In this document: piece by piece, positions 1 through 5,788 of the stretch
Position numbering within the stretch: the first letter of the stretch is position 1
Layout: every line of letters starts with the position of its first letter
Assembly (NCBI GenBank): GCA_964349515.1
Contig: CAYGHG010000129.1
Coordinates: forward strand, 1 to 6,777
DNA length: 6,777 nt
From: CAYGHG01 sp964349515
GTDB taxonomy: Bacteria > Oederibacteriota > PGYV01 > CAYGHG01
Direction of reading: 5' to 3'
Program-made: the position numbers and the translations under genes
The notes under the pieces: generated by a model
The model's input: the letters and a program-made list of their open reading frames with translations, nothing else
The model's database searches: none
Told to the model about the DNA's origin: nothing

Positions 1-417
1 TGTACTAACTTTCAGTTTTCAGCTTTCAGTTTTCAGTGTACTAACTTTCAGCTTTCAGCTTTCAGTTTTCAGTGTACTAACTTTCAGCTTTCAGTTTNNN
101 NNNNNNNNNNNNNNNNNNNNNNNNNNNNNNNNNNNNNNNNNNNNNNNNNNNNNNNNNNNNNNNNNNNNNNNNNNNNNNNNNNNNNNNNNNNNNNNNNTCA
201 GTGTACTAACTTTCAGTTTTCAGCTTTCAGTTTTCAGTGTACTAACTTTCAGTTTTCAGCTTTCAGTTTTCAGTGTACTAACTTTCAGCTTTCAGCTTTC
301 AGTTTTCAGTGTACTAACTTTCAGCTTTCAGTTTTCAGTGTACTAACTTTCAGTTTTCAGCTTTCAGTTTTCAGTGTACTAACTTTCAGCTTTAAACTTT
401 CAACTTTCAGCTTACAA
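1..417. repeat. Nested tandem array: 36-nt unit built from CTTTCAG/TTTTCAG heptads
   Basis: The array is built from TGTACTAA followed by heptads CTTTCAG (C) or TTTTCAG (T). Units start at 1, 37, 73, 202, 238, 274, 310, 339 and 375. Heptad orders are CTCT (1), CCCT (37), CCT-interrupted (73), CTCT (202), CTCT (238), CCCT (274), CCT only (310, 29 nt instead of 36), CTCT (339), and a decayed last unit (375) ending CTTTCAG, CTTTAAA, CTTTCAA, CTTTCAG, CTTACAA. That last heptad contains the comF stop codon. The array is interrupted by 100 N, so its true length is unknown. The plus strand is pyrimidine-rich and the minus strand, which comF transcription would copy into RNA, is purine-rich. There are no unique spacers, so it is not a CRISPR array. 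Heptanucleotide tandem repeats are known elsewhere (for example the STRR repeats of cyanobacteria); I do not recognise this family. The repeat structure is directly visible; any function is unknown. Confidence 0.97.
98..197. other. Assembly gap of 100 N inside the tandem array
   Basis: A run of exactly 100 N separates two parts of the same heptad array, breaking in after TTT of one heptad and resuming at TCAG of another. The round length is the usual placeholder for a scaffold gap of unknown size. The repeat itself is the likely cause of the break. The number of repeat units, and even whether other sequence is present between the halves, cannot be read here. Confidence 0.95.
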
Positions 418-1125
418 AGCCCTTCCCACAACTATCCCTCTTACTTTAGCCGCTTTCGCATCCAGCAGCGCTTTTGCTGTTTCGTTCATGGTCGCGCCTG
501 TAGTGTATACGTCGTCTACAACGAGAATATTAAGGCCTTCACAACCCGACGCCCGGAAAGCGCCCTTTAAATTCTTTATCCGCTCTTTTCTTTCCAGCTT
601 GTTTTGCGGCTCGGTTTCTTTTATCTTTTCTATGAGCCTGACAAAAGGCACCCCGTACTTCTTTGAAAGAATCCTCGCGGCCGCTTCGGACTGGTTGTAG
701 CCCCGCTCTTTTAATGAACCGCGGCTCAAGGGCACGCAGGTTATCGCGTCTGGCCACGCGAAAAATTCCGCTCCTGCCGCGGCGGACATTATCTCAGCCG
801 CTGTTTTGGCCCCGTTTTTTCTTCCGTAAAATTTCATCCTGTGAATCAGCTCTTTCAGCGCCCCCTCGTACGCGCCTCCCGCGGCTATCATTTCAAAGTT
901 TTTTTCATATTCGGCGCATTCCCTGCACTCCCCGCCGGCCCCGGGTTTTACGGGTTTCAGGCATACAAGACAGAGCCTGCCCGAAGGTTTTTTTATGGTT
1001 TCAAAACACCCGGAGCACAGGCACTCGGCGCTGAAATCCTTGATGTACCTTCCGCAGTGCGCGCAGGGTTCCGGAAAGAAAAGGCTTATGAATCCGTTTT
1101 TGATTTTTTTACTTAACAGTTTCAT
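412..1125 (-). CDS. comF: ComF family protein (zinc-ribbon plus phosphoribosyltransferase domain)
   Basis: ComF-type protein of 237 residues, the usual length. The N-terminal part is cysteine-rich: CAHC (Cys21, Cys24), CLCSGC (35-40), CLVC (52-55) and CREC (67-70), which suggests zinc binding. The C-terminal part is a type I phosphoribosyltransferase fold with RGYNQ at 141-145 and the PRPP-loop signature ILVVDDVYTTGAT at 200-212. ComF proteins are linked to DNA uptake during natural transformation in several bacteria, but the family is widespread and the enzymatic substrate is unclear. I chose the ATG at 1125, which gives the usual MKLL...LFFPEPCAHCG beginning; an in-frame TTG at 1140 would add five residues. 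The gene overlaps the end of the glycosyltransferase gene by 17 nt and has no clear ribosome-binding site of its own, so it is probably translationally coupled. Its TAA stop lies in the last heptad of the downstream array. Family assignment is secure; role in this operon is not. Confidence 0.93.
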   Translation of the reverse strand: MKLLSKKIKNGFISLFFPEPCAHCGRYIKDFSAECLCSGCFETIKKPSGRLCLVCLKPVKPGAGGECRECAEYEKNFEMIAAGGAYEGALKELIHRMKFYGRKNGAKTAAEIMSAAAGAEFFAWPDAITCVPLSRGSLKERGYNQSEAAARILSKKYGVPFVRLIEKIKETEPQNKLERKERIKNLKGAFRASGCEGLNILVVDDVYTTGATMNETAKALLDAKAAKVRGIVVGRAL

Positions 1126-2203
1126 TGTAGAACTTGTCAATCTGAGCGGCTATTGCCTCATCAGTAAAATATGTTTTCGCCCTCTCATAGCCGGCGTTGG
1201 CGGTATTAATGTATTTTTCCTCGCCGCTCATGGCTTCTATGATTTTGTCGGCAAGGTCAAAAACGCTTTTTTCCTTAAACACCAGGCCTCCATTTCCTAT
1301 TACACTTGGAATTTCCCCGGAGTCGGAGCCTATGACGAATATTTTTGCGGCAAAAGCCTCGGTCAGCACCCTGCCGAACTGCTCTTTCCATTTTTTACCC
1401 GTTATTGAAGGAAGCACAAGAATATGCATTGTTGACAGGAAATCCGGCGCGTCTTCTTTATTAATATGCCCTATGAAGTAGCACCTCTTTCCCATCATTG
1501 CGCCTGCTTTTTCCTTTAGATAGCGGCTGTATTTTTTGTCGCCGATGCCGACCACATACAGTTTTACGCTGTTAATTCCCGAGGCTGCCTCAATCAGGGT
1601 TTCAATCCCCTTTTCCGGCGTAATCCTTCCCATATAAACTATCCTGCATTCTGTTTTAGGGGGTTCCGGTTTTTTGTGCGCGTAAGCGCTCAAATCCACC
1701 CCGTACTGCGGTATTACTTCAACGCGCCCCCAGTACCCCTTTTTTTCAAGCACCTGTTTTGCCTCAAGGCTTCCCGCTATAGCGCCGCAGGCGTGTTTCA
1801 AAGCATACTTTTCGCACAGGGCATACGGCAGGCTGTGTTTTTTATTTATGTTTTCCCAGGTGAAAAAAATTGTTTTCTTGCCCGCTTTTTCAGCAGCGTG
1901 TATAAACTGAGCGCACATGGGGTCAAAAGGCTCTTCTTCTATATGCACTATGTCAGGGTCGGCCTCTTTTACAATCAATGCGGCGTTTGTGTAAACAAAG
2001 GAATTTTTGGCGCGGAAAAACCCGCGGCCTTCGGCGTATTTTACCGCCGATTCGTCTTTGGTAAAATGGATTTTTACGCCGCCTTCGTACCAGTAGGGCG
2101 GAGCGGCAAGGGTTATCTGATGGCCGTATTCAGAGGCGAGTAATTCAAGCTTGCGCCTGTGAGCCTTTAACACGGAACTGTGCGACACCACAAGTATCTT
2201 CAT
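1109..2203 (-). CDS. Glycosyltransferase, GT4 family (GT-B fold)
   Basis: Protein of 364 residues with the layout of a GT-B, family 4 retaining glycosyltransferase. The N-terminal acceptor domain starts MKILVVSHSSV and contains VHIEEEPFD (87-94) and FFTWENI (113-119). The C-terminal nucleotide-sugar domain has YMGRITPEKGIETLIEA (190-206), a G-rich VVGIGDKKY (217-225) and the EX7E motif with Glu274 and Glu282 in EQFGRVLTEAF, followed by GSDSGEIP. No signal peptide or membrane segment is apparent, so it should act on the cytoplasmic face of the membrane. The ATG start is preceded by AAGGGG (2208-2213) at 4 nt. It follows the deoxysugar genes after a 40-nt gap and overlaps comF. I infer that it transfers a sugar during surface-glycan or polysaccharide assembly; whether the donor is the dTDP sugar made here cannot be told from sequence, and many GT4 enzymes use UDP- or GDP-sugars. 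Confidence 0.9.
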   Translation of the reverse strand: MKILVVSHSSVLKAHRRKLELLASEYGHQITLAAPPYWYEGGVKIHFTKDESAVKYAEGRGFFRAKNSFVYTNAALIVKEADPDIVHIEEEPFDPMCAQFIHAAEKAGKKTIFFTWENINKKHSLPYALCEKYALKHACGAIAGSLEAKQVLEKKGYWGRVEVIPQYGVDLSAYAHKKPEPPKTECRIVYMGRITPEKGIETLIEAASGINSVKLYVVGIGDKKYSRYLKEKAGAMMGKRCYFIGHINKEDAPDFLSTMHILVLPSITGKKWKEQFGRVLTEAFAAKIFVIGSDSGEIPSVIGNGGLVFKEKSVFDLADKIIEAMSGEEKYINTANAGYERAKTYFTDEAIAAQIDKFYNETVK

Positions 2204-2243
2204 ACCGCCCCTTTTCTTAAAGTGTTACAGCTTTTAGCCGCCT

Positions 2244-3269
2244 TCACATATCCTCAAACAACTGTTTATTATGCTTTACCCACTCATACAGTTTTTTCAC
2301 GCCCTCTTCAGGCACGGTCTTGGGCTCCCAGCCAAACTCTTTTTTTGCCTTAGCTATGTCGCATACAAAAACAGGCTGGTCCCCCGGCCTCCAGCCGCCG
2401 TATTTTACGGGAATTTTCTTTCCAAAGAACTTTTCAAGGAAAGAAAGAAGCTCAAGCAGCGACATGGTATTTTTCGCGCCGCCTCCGACGTTAAAGGCAT
2501 TTCCTTTTATTTTGTCAATATTCGCTATTGCCGCCTCATAGCCGTCTATTAAATCCTCTATGAAAAGCACGTCACGCACCTGTTTGCCGTCGCCGTAAAC
2601 CGTGAGCGGCTTTCCAAGCATCGCTGCTATCGTGAACCACGCCACCCAGCCCTGGTCCTCAATACCGAACTGCCTGTAGCCGTATATGCATGACTGGCGG
2701 AACACCGCCGTTCTCAGCCCGTAAATTCTGGAGTAGTCAATCATGTACTGGTCGGCCGTGCCTTTTGAACAGCCGTAAGGCGAGTGGAAATCAAGCAGCC
2801 TCTCTTCCGCGATGCCGTCAGGCAGGCTCTCGTATTCGTAACGGCCGTTTCTCTCCGTGATTTTTATGTCCGTCATGCCGCCGTAAACCTTATTTGTGGA
2901 AGAATAAAGTACTGCAGGATTAATCTTTGCCCCGCGTATTGCCTCAAGCACGTTAAAGGTGCCGAGCGCGTTTATCTCAAAATCCTCCCTCGGGTTTGTA
3001 ACAGAAGTGGTGACCGCCACCTGGGCGGCGAGATGAATTACAGCGTCATAGTTTTTATCTTTTTTAAAGAGGTTTACTAAATCCTGATATTTCCTCACGT
3101 CACCCTTTACAAACTTAACAGGCCCTTCTTTTTTAAGGTATTCCAGGTTCCATTTTGTACCGCGCCTTGAAAGGTTGTCAAAAACAGTCACCTCATGCCC
3201 CTTTTTCATGAAACGCGAAGCGGTGTTCGCGCCTATGAAGCCCGCGCCGCCAATTATCAGTACTTTCAT
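2244..3269 (-). CDS. CDP-paratose 2-epimerase-like (TyvE/RfbE-type) NAD-dependent sugar epimerase
   Basis: Extended short-chain dehydrogenase/reductase of 341 residues. It has the Rossmann motif GGAGFIG (7-13), DNLSRRG (31-37), SSTNKVYG (123-130) and the catalytic YxxxK pair Tyr165/Lys169 in SPYGCSKG. From memory, several stretches closely match Salmonella TyvE: TTS..NP..DFEIN near 87-100, LDFHSPYGCSKG near 159-170, DQGWV, GKQVRDVL and IKGNAFNVGG. TyvE epimerises CDP-paratose to CDP-tyvelose at C2. No CDP-glucose genes are present in this window, and the gene instead follows dTDP-sugar genes, so the substrate could be a dTDP-linked sugar or come from genes elsewhere. The ATG directly abuts the rfbD stop (TAAATG), with GGAGG at 3275-3279 inside the end of rfbD, which suggests coupled translation. 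Family placement is strong; the exact substrate is open, and a UDP-sugar epimerase or decarboxylase role is less likely. Confidence 0.88.
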   Translation of the reverse strand: MKVLIIGGAGFIGANTASRFMKKGHEVTVFDNLSRRGTKWNLEYLKKEGPVKFVKGDVRKYQDLVNLFKKDKNYDAVIHLAAQVAVTTSVTNPREDFEINALGTFNVLEAIRGAKINPAVLYSSTNKVYGGMTDIKITERNGRYEYESLPDGIAEERLLDFHSPYGCSKGTADQYMIDYSRIYGLRTAVFRQSCIYGYRQFGIEDQGWVAWFTIAAMLGKPLTVYGDGKQVRDVLFIEDLIDGYEAAIANIDKIKGNAFNVGGGAKNTMSLLELLSFLEKFFGKKIPVKYGGWRPGDQPVFVCDIAKAKKEFGWEPKTVPEEGVKKLYEWVKHNKQLFEDM

Positions 3270-4127
3270 TTATTCCTCCGCAGATTTGTTAAATTTCGTC
3301 CTGATGTAGCGTTTCAGCGCGTCGCGCCAGCCCGGCATATCATCTATGTTTACAAGCCCCATGTGGTGGTTTTTGAGGGCGGAAAATACCGGGCGTTTTG
3401 CGGGCCGCTTCCACTGGCTCTGGTTTACCACCACTACCCTGGATGTTTTCCTCATTATCTTCATTATCTCGTCCACCATCTGCACGCGCGAGCAGTACCC
3501 TTTGTTCGCGGCGTGGAAAGTGCCGGCTTCGTTTGAAAGCGCTATCTTTATAACAGCCTCCGCCAGGTCATGGGCGTAAGTCGGCGAAGAGACCATATCC
3601 TGTACGGCTGTTATCTCGTCGCCTTTCATGAGGCTGTTTGCCACGTAATCCACAAAATGGCTGCGCCTCTCGCCAAATACCCAGGCTGTCCTTATTATGG
3701 CGTGCTTTCTCGCGAGGCTGCGTACAAAATCCTCGCCTGCCGCTTTTGACCTGCCGTAGGCGTTTACCGGGTTAACGGCATCAAACTCGGTATATGGCTG
3801 CCCCTTGAGGCCGTCAAATACATAATCCGTAGAAATATGAACCAGTTTTACGTTATGTTCGCCGCAGGCTATCGCGATGTTTTTCGGCCCCATTGCGTTT
3901 ACCCTGAAAGCAAGATCAGGCTCAAGCTCGCATTTGTCAACATCTGTTAACGCTGCGGAATTAATAACAACTTCCGGCCTGTTTATTTTTATCTGAGAGT
4001 AAACCGCGTCAAGGTTTGTGATGTCCAGGTCAGCGCTTCCAAAAGAAGTTACTTCGTGCCCGTCTCCCAGGGCTTTCAGCAGGTCATGCCCCAGCATCCC
4101 CGTGCCGCCGAAAATTGTGATTTTCAT
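3270..4127 (-). CDS. rfbD: dTDP-4-dehydrorhamnose reductase
   Basis: RmlD/RfbD-type SDR protein of 285 residues, normal for the family. It catalyses the last step of dTDP-L-rhamnose synthesis, NAD(P)H-dependent reduction of the C4 keto group, in the cytoplasm. Visible motifs are GGTGMLG (7-13), INSAALTDVDKCE (55-67), STDYVFDG (99-106), the catalytic Tyr124/Lys128 in NAYGRSK, and a C-terminal RPVFSAL (245-251) that corresponds to the usual RPxxSxL stretch. The ATG start overlaps the rfbB stop as ATGA (4-nt overlap). Its ribosome-binding site AAGGGG (4133-4138, 5 nt from the ATG) is embedded in the last lysine and glycine codons of rfbB, so the two genes are almost certainly translated together. 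RfbD paralogues can make other 6-deoxysugars, but the presence of rfbA, rfbB and an rfbC-like gene supports the rhamnose-type pathway. Confidence 0.93.
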   Translation of the reverse strand: MKITIFGGTGMLGHDLLKALGDGHEVTSFGSADLDITNLDAVYSQIKINRPEVVINSAALTDVDKCELEPDLAFRVNAMGPKNIAIACGEHNVKLVHISTDYVFDGLKGQPYTEFDAVNPVNAYGRSKAAGEDFVRSLARKHAIIRTAWVFGERRSHFVDYVANSLMKGDEITAVQDMVSSPTYAHDLAEAVIKIALSNEAGTFHAANKGYCSRVQMVDEIMKIMRKTSRVVVVNQSQWKRPAKRPVFSALKNHHMGLVNIDDMPGWRDALKRYIRTKFNKSAEE

Positions 4128-5125
4128 TTTTTCCCCTTATAATTCTTTTTATAATACGCCCCGAACTCCTTATTCTTCAGTTTTTTCCACCAGGATGTGT
4201 TGTTGGAATACCACATAAGCGTAAGCTTCAATGCTTCCGGAAAAGGCCTCGCGCACTTCCACCCCAGTTTTTTAAGTTTGGAGGAATCAAGCGCGTAGCG
4301 CCTGTCGTGGGCGGGCCTGTCTTTTACAAATTTGATTATTGACTCCGGTTTTTCAAGGGCCTTTACAATTACAGAAGCGACCTCTATGTTTGAAGTCTCC
4401 ACTTCCCCCCCTATGTTGTAAACCTCCCCGGGAATTCCCGAGTGCAGCACCCTGTCTAGCCCGGAGCAGTTGTCCTCCACGTATATCCAGTTGCGTACAT
4501 TTTTTCCGTCGCCGTAGAGCGGCAGTTCTTTGTCCTCTATGGCGTTTGTAATGAAGAGCGGGACGAATTTTTCAGGGTGCTGATAGGGCCCGAAGTTATT
4601 TGAGCTTCTTGTTATTATGACCGGCAGTTTAAATGTCTTGAAATATGAAAGCGCTATTAAATCAGCCGCAGCCTTTGACGAAGAGTAAGGGCTGGTGGGG
4701 TCAATCATGTCCCCCTCTTTTGAGCGCCCCTTTTTAATGCTGCCGTAAACCTCGTCCGTTGAAATCTGTATCACCCTCTTTACCTTGTGTTTCATGCAGG
4801 CGAGAAATATGTTCTCCGCGCCCTTGATATTTGTTTCGGTGAAAACCGACGGGTCAAGTATTGAGCGGTCAACATGGGTCTCTGCGGCAAAATTGATAAC
4901 AGCGTCTTTGCCCTTAACCGCGTCGTCAACGGTTTTTTTATTTCTTATGTCCCCTTTGATAAATGAAAAGTTTTTATTTTTCGAGAATTTCTTTACAGTA
5001 TCGGGGTTTGAAGCATAAGTCATGAGGTCGAGCACGGTGATTTTATAGCCGTGGTATTTCTCAAGCATATAAGAGCAGAAATTCGACCCGATAAATCCCG
5101 CCCCGCCGGTAATTAGAATTTTCAA
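4124..5125 (-). CDS. rfbB: dTDP-glucose 4,6-dehydratase
   Basis: RmlB/RfbB-type extended SDR of 333 residues. It converts dTDP-glucose to dTDP-4-dehydro-6-deoxyglucose using bound NAD+, the committed step toward rhamnose and related deoxysugars. Motifs seen are GGAGFIGSNF (7-16), AAETHVDRSI (80-89), STDEVYG (122-128, with the Asp124-Glu125 pair that distinguishes dehydratases from simple epimerases), Tyr147 and Lys151 in SPYSSSK, SSNNFGPYQHPEK (174-186), and RPAHDRRYA (270-278). The start codon is TTG at 5125: it gives the expected MKILITGGAGFIG beginning and has AGGAG (5135-5139) 9 nt upstream; no in-frame ATG fits. It follows the rfbC-like gene after a 77-nt gap that contains heptad repeats. 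Identity is clear from the complete set of family motifs. Confidence 0.96.
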   Translation of the reverse strand: MKILITGGAGFIGSNFCSYMLEKYHGYKITVLDLMTYASNPDTVKKFSKNKNFSFIKGDIRNKKTVDDAVKGKDAVINFAAETHVDRSILDPSVFTETNIKGAENIFLACMKHKVKRVIQISTDEVYGSIKKGRSKEGDMIDPTSPYSSSKAAADLIALSYFKTFKLPVIITRSSNNFGPYQHPEKFVPLFITNAIEDKELPLYGDGKNVRNWIYVEDNCSGLDRVLHSGIPGEVYNIGGEVETSNIEVASVIVKALEKPESIIKFVKDRPAHDRRYALDSSKLKKLGWKCARPFPEALKLTLMWYSNNTSWWKKLKNKEFGAYYKKNYKGKK

Positions 5126-5134
5126 AATTATTAG

Positions 5135-5139
5135 CTCCT
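5135..5139 (-). promoter_or_regulatory. Ribosome-binding site for the TTG-started rfbB gene
   Basis: AGGAG on the minus strand lies 9 nt before the TTG at 5123-5125. It supports TTG as the true start, since the Rossmann motif begins only six residues later and leaves no room for a downstream ATG. Expression of rfbB may be lowered by the weaker start codon; this is an inference. Confidence 0.75.
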
Positions 5140-5159
5140 TTTGGTTCTGATTTTAGCAT

Positions 5160-5207
5160 CTTAAGCCTTGTGTTCCCGGTTCTTAACTTTGAACTTGCAG
5201 TTTTACC
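5160..5207. repeat. Degenerate heptad repeats between the rfbC-like gene and rfbB
   Basis: Units with a CTTNNNN pattern read on the plus strand: CTTAAGC (5160), CTTGTGT (5167), an 8-nt interruption TCCCGGTT, a 5-nt CTTAA (5182), CTTTGAA (5187), CTTGCAG (5194) and TTTTACC (5201). The last unit contains the TAA stop (complement TTA, 5203-5205) of the rfbC-like gene. The heptads are more divergent than those at 1-417, but the period and CTT phase are the same. The stretch fills most of the 77-nt gap inside the operon and would be transcribed. No terminator-like hairpin is seen. Confidence 0.7.
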
Positions 5208-5658
5208 TGTCTTTCCGTTTCCAGTCATACGGAATCTTTTTCGTATGCGCCGGCAATCTGAACTCGTCGGGCACTTTTGCGTTGTATGACTCTGTCGGGG
5301 TGTTTATGATTATTGCCTCTTCTTCGGATATTCCCTTGAACCCGTGATACACATTGTTGGGAATCTGCACCATTATCGTGTTGTGCTCGCCCATTATGAA
5401 TTCATTGACCTCACCCTTTGTCTTTGAACCCTTACGTGAATCATACAGCACCAGCTTTATCATACCCTTTACACAGACAAAACTGTCCAGCTGTTTTTTA
5501 TGGTAGTGCCAGGCCTTTACCACACCCGGATAAACAGTGGTCATATAAACCTGCCCGAATTTAAGAAACATAGGGTCGTCATGCCGCATCATTTCCATTA
5601 ATCTGCCCCGCTCATCACAGTGAGCCTTTAACTGTTTTATCTTAACGCCGTTTATCAT
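5203..5658 (-). CDS. rfbC: RfbC-like dTDP-4-dehydrorhamnose 3,5-epimerase family protein (variant cupin)
   Basis: Cupin-fold protein of 151 residues, shorter than the roughly 180 of classical RmlC. The core KAWHYHKKQ..FVCVKGMIKLVLYD (48-72) aligns with the RmlC RGLHYQ region; His51 would be the catalytic base and Tyr125, in PTESYN, is a candidate for the conserved tyrosine. NNVYHGF (101-107) is the second conserved patch, and the ending PYDWKRKD is typical of this COG1898 subgroup. The classical motif is altered (AWHYH instead of RGLHY), so it may be a 3,5-epimerase, a 3-epimerase only, or a related deoxysugar cupin. I start it at the ATG at 5658, where AGGAGG (5670-5675) precedes it by 11 nt. 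A longer in-frame start at 5727 would add 23 residues that are just translated heptad repeats. Context between rfbA and rfbB supports a role in the rhamnose-type pathway. Confidence 0.85.
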   Translation of the reverse strand: MINGVKIKQLKAHCDERGRLMEMMRHDDPMFLKFGQVYMTTVYPGVVKAWHYHKKQLDSFVCVKGMIKLVLYDSRKGSKTKGEVNEFIMGEHNTIMVQIPNNVYHGFKGISEEEAIIINTPTESYNAKVPDEFRLPAHTKKIPYDWKRKDR

Positions 5659-5669
5659 AAGAAAGTTAA

Positions 5670-5675
5670 CCTCCT
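5670..5675 (-). promoter_or_regulatory. Ribosome-binding site that fixes the rfbC-like start
   Basis: A full AGGAGG on the minus strand lies 11 nt before the ATG at 5656-5658. It decides between this start and an upstream in-frame ATG at 5725-5727, whose extra residues would come from repeat sequence. The spacing is slightly longer than usual, but the match is perfect. Confidence 0.8.
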
Positions 5676-5694
5676 GTTTAAAATAAAAACCGAA

Positions 5695-5788
5695 TTTCAA
5701 GTTAACAAGACAAAAGCCATGAGCCATAAGGTTATGGACAAAACTGCACTTAACTTCTGTCTTTTGTCTTCTGTCTTCTAAACTTTTT
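5695..5788. repeat. Two-part heptad array between rfbA and the rfbC-like gene
   Basis: On the plus strand, 5695-5730 reads as NNNNAAG units (TTTCAAG, one extra T, TAACAAG, ACAAAAG, CCATGAG, CCATAAG), which are minus-oriented CTTNNNN heptads. From 5754 the orientation switches: CTTCTGT, CTTTTGT, CTTCTGT, CTTCTAA (5754-5781), preceded by a 5-nt CTTAA. The 10-nt AAGACAAAAG (5707-5716) is a perfect inverted match to CTTTTGTCTT (5761-5770), and CCATAAGGTTATGG (5724-5737) is a small palindrome between them. The block ends against the rfbA stop codon. It fills most of the 130-nt gap and would form part of the operon transcript. No U-tract terminator is present on the minus strand. Confidence 0.8.

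Noticed and set aside
1..309. Repeat-protein coding region: two plus-strand frames stay open across the 36-nt units, one giving a 12-residue repeat (CTNFQFSAFSFQ).
   Set aside because: There is no start codon or ribosome-binding site, the 29-nt unit at 310 shifts the frame, and openness follows from a stop-free 36-nt period.
1..410. CRISPR array, because of repeated units of 36 nt.
   Set aside because: The whole unit repeats with no unique spacers, and the unit itself is made of heptads; it is a tandem repeat.
1126..1140. TTG start of comF at 1140.
   Set aside because: No better ribosome-binding site is found there and the ATG at 1125 gives the usual ComF N-terminus.
995..1408. Plus-strand open frames opposite the genes, for example 995-1408 and 1676-2143.
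   Set aside because: They lie antisense to genes with clear family motifs, and their translations show no recognisable domain.
5675..5708. Internal promoter before the rfbC-like gene (minus strand TTGTTA, 17 nt, TATTTT).
   Set aside because: Both boxes match consensus in only four of six bases and lie in AT-rich repeat-derived sequence, so chance is likely.
5659..5727. N-terminal extension of the rfbC-like protein by 23 residues from the ATG at 5727.
   Set aside because: These codons are heptad repeats, they lie across the AGGAGG of the downstream start, and family members begin near MINGVKIKQL.
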